A DNA stretch of 64,000 nt from Motilibacter rhizosphaerae (GTDB lineage Bacteria; Actinomycetota; Actinomycetes; Motilibacterales; Motilibacteraceae), in NCBI RefSeq assembly GCF_004216915.1, contig NZ_SGXD01000003.1, forward strand, positions 248,001 to 312,000. Direction: 5' to 3'. The translations under genes were made by a program, and so were the position numbers. Positions 62,732-64,000 of this stretch are shown here, piece by piece. Below the pieces are notes generated by a model. The model was not told where the DNA came from. It worked only from the letters and a program-made list of their open reading frames with translations, and ran no database searches. The first letter of the stretch is position 1. Every line of letters starts with the position of its first letter.

Positions 62732-63300
62732 GGCTCCTCGACGCGGCGCGCGAGGGCGACGGCGGCGAGCGGCCAGAGGGCCTGCGCGCCGGCCGCCGCC
62801 CGCTCGGCGAGACCGACGCGGTCGGTGCCCGCGCTGAGCTCGGCGGCGAACCAGCCGACGAGACCGAGCAGGCCCGCGGTCGCGACGGCCGCCGGCACCG
62901 GCCGCAGCGGTCCGCCGCGACGGGCGGCGAGCGCCGGCCAGACCGCGAGGGCGGTGAAGGCGACGCCCGCGGCGACGGCGTGCTCCGGGGGCCCGCCCCC
63001 CTCCCGCAGCGGGTACGCCGCCACCAGCACCGTCGCCGCGCCTCCGGTGGCCAGCACCAGGCGGCCCGCCGGACGCGCGGGCGACAGGGCCGCAGCGGTG
63101 CCGAGGTGCGCGGCGCCGAGCAGCGCGAGGCCGGTGGTCATGACGACGCGGTGCGGCATCCCGAGCCCGGCGAGGGCGGAGATGGTCTCCCGCCGGGAGT
63201 CGAAGCCGTCCTGCAGCCGGGCGGCGAGCGTCCAGCCGCCGATGAGGGCGACCGGGGCGGTGGCCGCCGGGACCCACGCCCAGCGCGGTGCGCGGCTCAT
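62728..63300 (-). CDS. DUF998-like integral membrane protein
   Basis: 190 residues with about six membrane helices. The first is AATAPVALIGGWTLAARL; a conserved-looking FDSRRETISALAGLG loop follows, as in the DUF998 family. Function unknown. The ATG overlaps the upstream gene's stop (ATGA). A longer open frame to 63825 is antisense or out of frame with the upstream gene and is rejected. Confidence 0.75.
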   Translation of the reverse strand: MSRAPRWAWVPAATAPVALIGGWTLAARLQDGFDSRRETISALAGLGMPHRVVMTTGLALLGAAHLGTAAALSPARPAGRLVLATGGAATVLVAAYPLREGGGPPEHAVAAGVAFTALAVWPALAARRGGPLRPVPAAVATAGLLGLVGWFAAELSAGTDRVGLAERAAAGAQALWPLAAVALARRVEEP

Positions 63301-63872
63301 GCCGGCTCCTCCGTCAGCTCGAGGTAGCCCGCAGCCGCCGTGGCCAGCGGGTCGGCGAGGCGGGCGAGGTCGCCCGGCGCCCACCGCCCGGCGCGGTACG
63401 CCGCGGTGGTCCGCCGCAGCGCGTCGCGGCTCGTGGCCCGCTCGGCGGCGAGGGCGGAGGCGCGCTCGCCCTCGGACGGGACGGGCAGGCGCAGGGAGCC
63501 GGCGGCGGAGGACTCCAGCGTTGCCAGGGCGTCCTCCCGCGGACCAGCGGTGTCCCACAACAGCAGCGGCCGCTCGATCCCGGGGGCCAGCGACGGGCCG
63601 GCCGACGAGCGCCAGGCGACGTCGAGCGGCAGGCCGGTGAGCTTCGTCGCCTGCAGCCAGTGCTCGGCACCCGCGGGCACCGCACGCCACCAGACCTCCG
63701 CTGCCGGCAGGTCCGTCACGAGCGCGAGCTGGACCGTCTCGACGTCCTCGGCGCCGTCGAGCAGGGGGCCGTGCAGCCACGCGGCGACGACGTGGAACGC
63801 CCCGAACCGCGGCTGGGCAGCGCATCCGTCGACCACGGTGCGCACGTGGTGGAGCGCCCTGCTGCGCTTCAC
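63297..63872 (-). CDS. Conserved actinobacterial protein next to mnmA
   Basis: 191 residues, starting KRSRALHHVRTVVDGC, with QLALVTDLPAAEVWWRAVPAG in the middle and a WDTAGPREDALATL segment. I recall similar proteins beside mnmA in streptomycetes (a DUF of the 7711 type, from memory). No catalytic motif is evident. The GTG at 63872 overlaps the mnmA stop (GTGA), so it is cotranscribed with mnmA. Confidence 0.7.
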   Translation of the reverse strand: MKRSRALHHVRTVVDGCAAQPRFGAFHVVAAWLHGPLLDGAEDVETVQLALVTDLPAAEVWWRAVPAGAEHWLQATKLTGLPLDVAWRSSAGPSLAPGIERPLLLWDTAGPREDALATLESSAAGSLRLPVPSEGERASALAAERATSRDALRRTTAAYRAGRWAPGDLARLADPLATAAAGYLELTEEPA

Positions 63873-64000
63873 CGGCCGGTCGCGTCGATCGTGGCCGAGC
63901 CGATGACCCGCGTGCCGTCGTAGAGCACGACCGCCTGACCGCGGGCGACTCCGCGGACGGGGGTGAGCAGCTCGACCGTCGTCCGCCCGTCCGCCACGGT
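63869..64000 (-). CDS. mnmA: tRNA 2-thiouridine synthase MnmA, C-terminal end (partial)
   Basis: The last 43 codons and stop of a gene entering from beyond base 64000. The peptide ends ...VELLTPVRGVARGQAVVLY then DGTRVIGSATI, which matches the C-terminal beta-barrel of MnmA (TrmU). MnmA thiolates U34 of tRNAs for Lys, Glu and Gln. Position near ligA and gatCAB agrees with actinobacterial gene order. Confidence 0.85.
   Translation of the reverse strand, partial: TVADGRTTVELLTPVRGVARGQAVVLYDGTRVIGSATIDATGR

Overview
This window comes from a chromosome of very high G+C content. It shows the features of an actinomycete: nearly every codon ends in G or C, GTG starts are frequent, genes overlap by 4 bp (ATGA/GTGA), and many genes appear to be leaderless. 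It carries the actinobacterial gene order (m)ftsY-smc-mutM-rnc-rpmF-DUF177-coaD, recG-DAK-rpmB-thiL-ddl-gpsA-plsC, HU-leuDC-ndgR-tRNA-gltX and gatCAB-ligA-mnmA. Supporting markers are an F420 pathway gene (cofC/fbiD), an NdgR-type IclR regulator next to leuCD, an HU protein with a histone H1-like tail, and stand-alone actinobacterial families (DUF3515, RAM-only Lrp). I see no transposase, integrase, phage gene, rRNA operon or CRISPR-cas locus. Genus cannot be fixed from sequence alone.

Layout. 1-8.4 kb is a minus-strand block for chromosome segregation, DNA repair, RNase III, ribosomal protein L32 and CoA synthesis. 8.5-21 kb alternates strands: tRNA and rRNA methyltransferases, recG, a DAK-domain kinase, rpmB, thiL, ddl, a Cys/Met PLP enzyme, gpsA, plsC and cofC. 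20.7-24.6 kb holds HU and the leucine branch (leuD, leuC) with a divergent ndgR. 25-28 kb holds two tRNAs, a HAD hydrolase, gltX and an FAH-family enzyme. 28-37 kb mixes a secreted collagen-like protein, cimA with an attenuator leader, a LacI regulator with a SemiSWEET transporter, ilvE, leuB, a second acyltransferase and serA. 37.6-40 kb is a TPP-riboswitch thiMED operon. 40-43.4 kb is a PadR-controlled ABC exporter. 43.5-49 kb is ilvBNC, with its own attenuator, and ilvD. 49-52 kb holds metF, a 2-hydroxyacid dehydrogenase and a Ni/Co transporter. 52.3-54.2 kb is a secreted GH43 enzyme. 54.5-61 kb is gatCAB, ligA and a short cobalamin-independent methionine-synthase-like protein. 61-64 kb holds an ECF sigma factor with a membrane partner, small hypotheticals and the 3' end of mnmA.

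How the genes work together. The main theme is branched-chain amino-acid supply: cimA, leuB, leuC, leuD, ilvB, ilvN, ilvC, ilvD, ilvE and the regulator ndgR are all here. They are controlled by two ribosome-mediated attenuators (leader peptides with Ile codons before cimA and Leu/Val/Ile codons before ilvB) and a dyad operator between leuC and ndgR. Other themes are thiamine (thiL, thiMED), one-carbon and methionine metabolism (metF, MetE-like), and translation quality (gltX, gatCAB, trmB, mnmA, two tRNAs).

The least explained feature is a family of 23-bp repeats. Nineteen copies with a perfect 10-nt core sit in three intergenic clusters, with spacings that fall near 30, 33 and 54 nt. All three clusters lie beside branched-chain amino-acid genes. 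Two other unrelated palindrome families fill further intergenic gaps.
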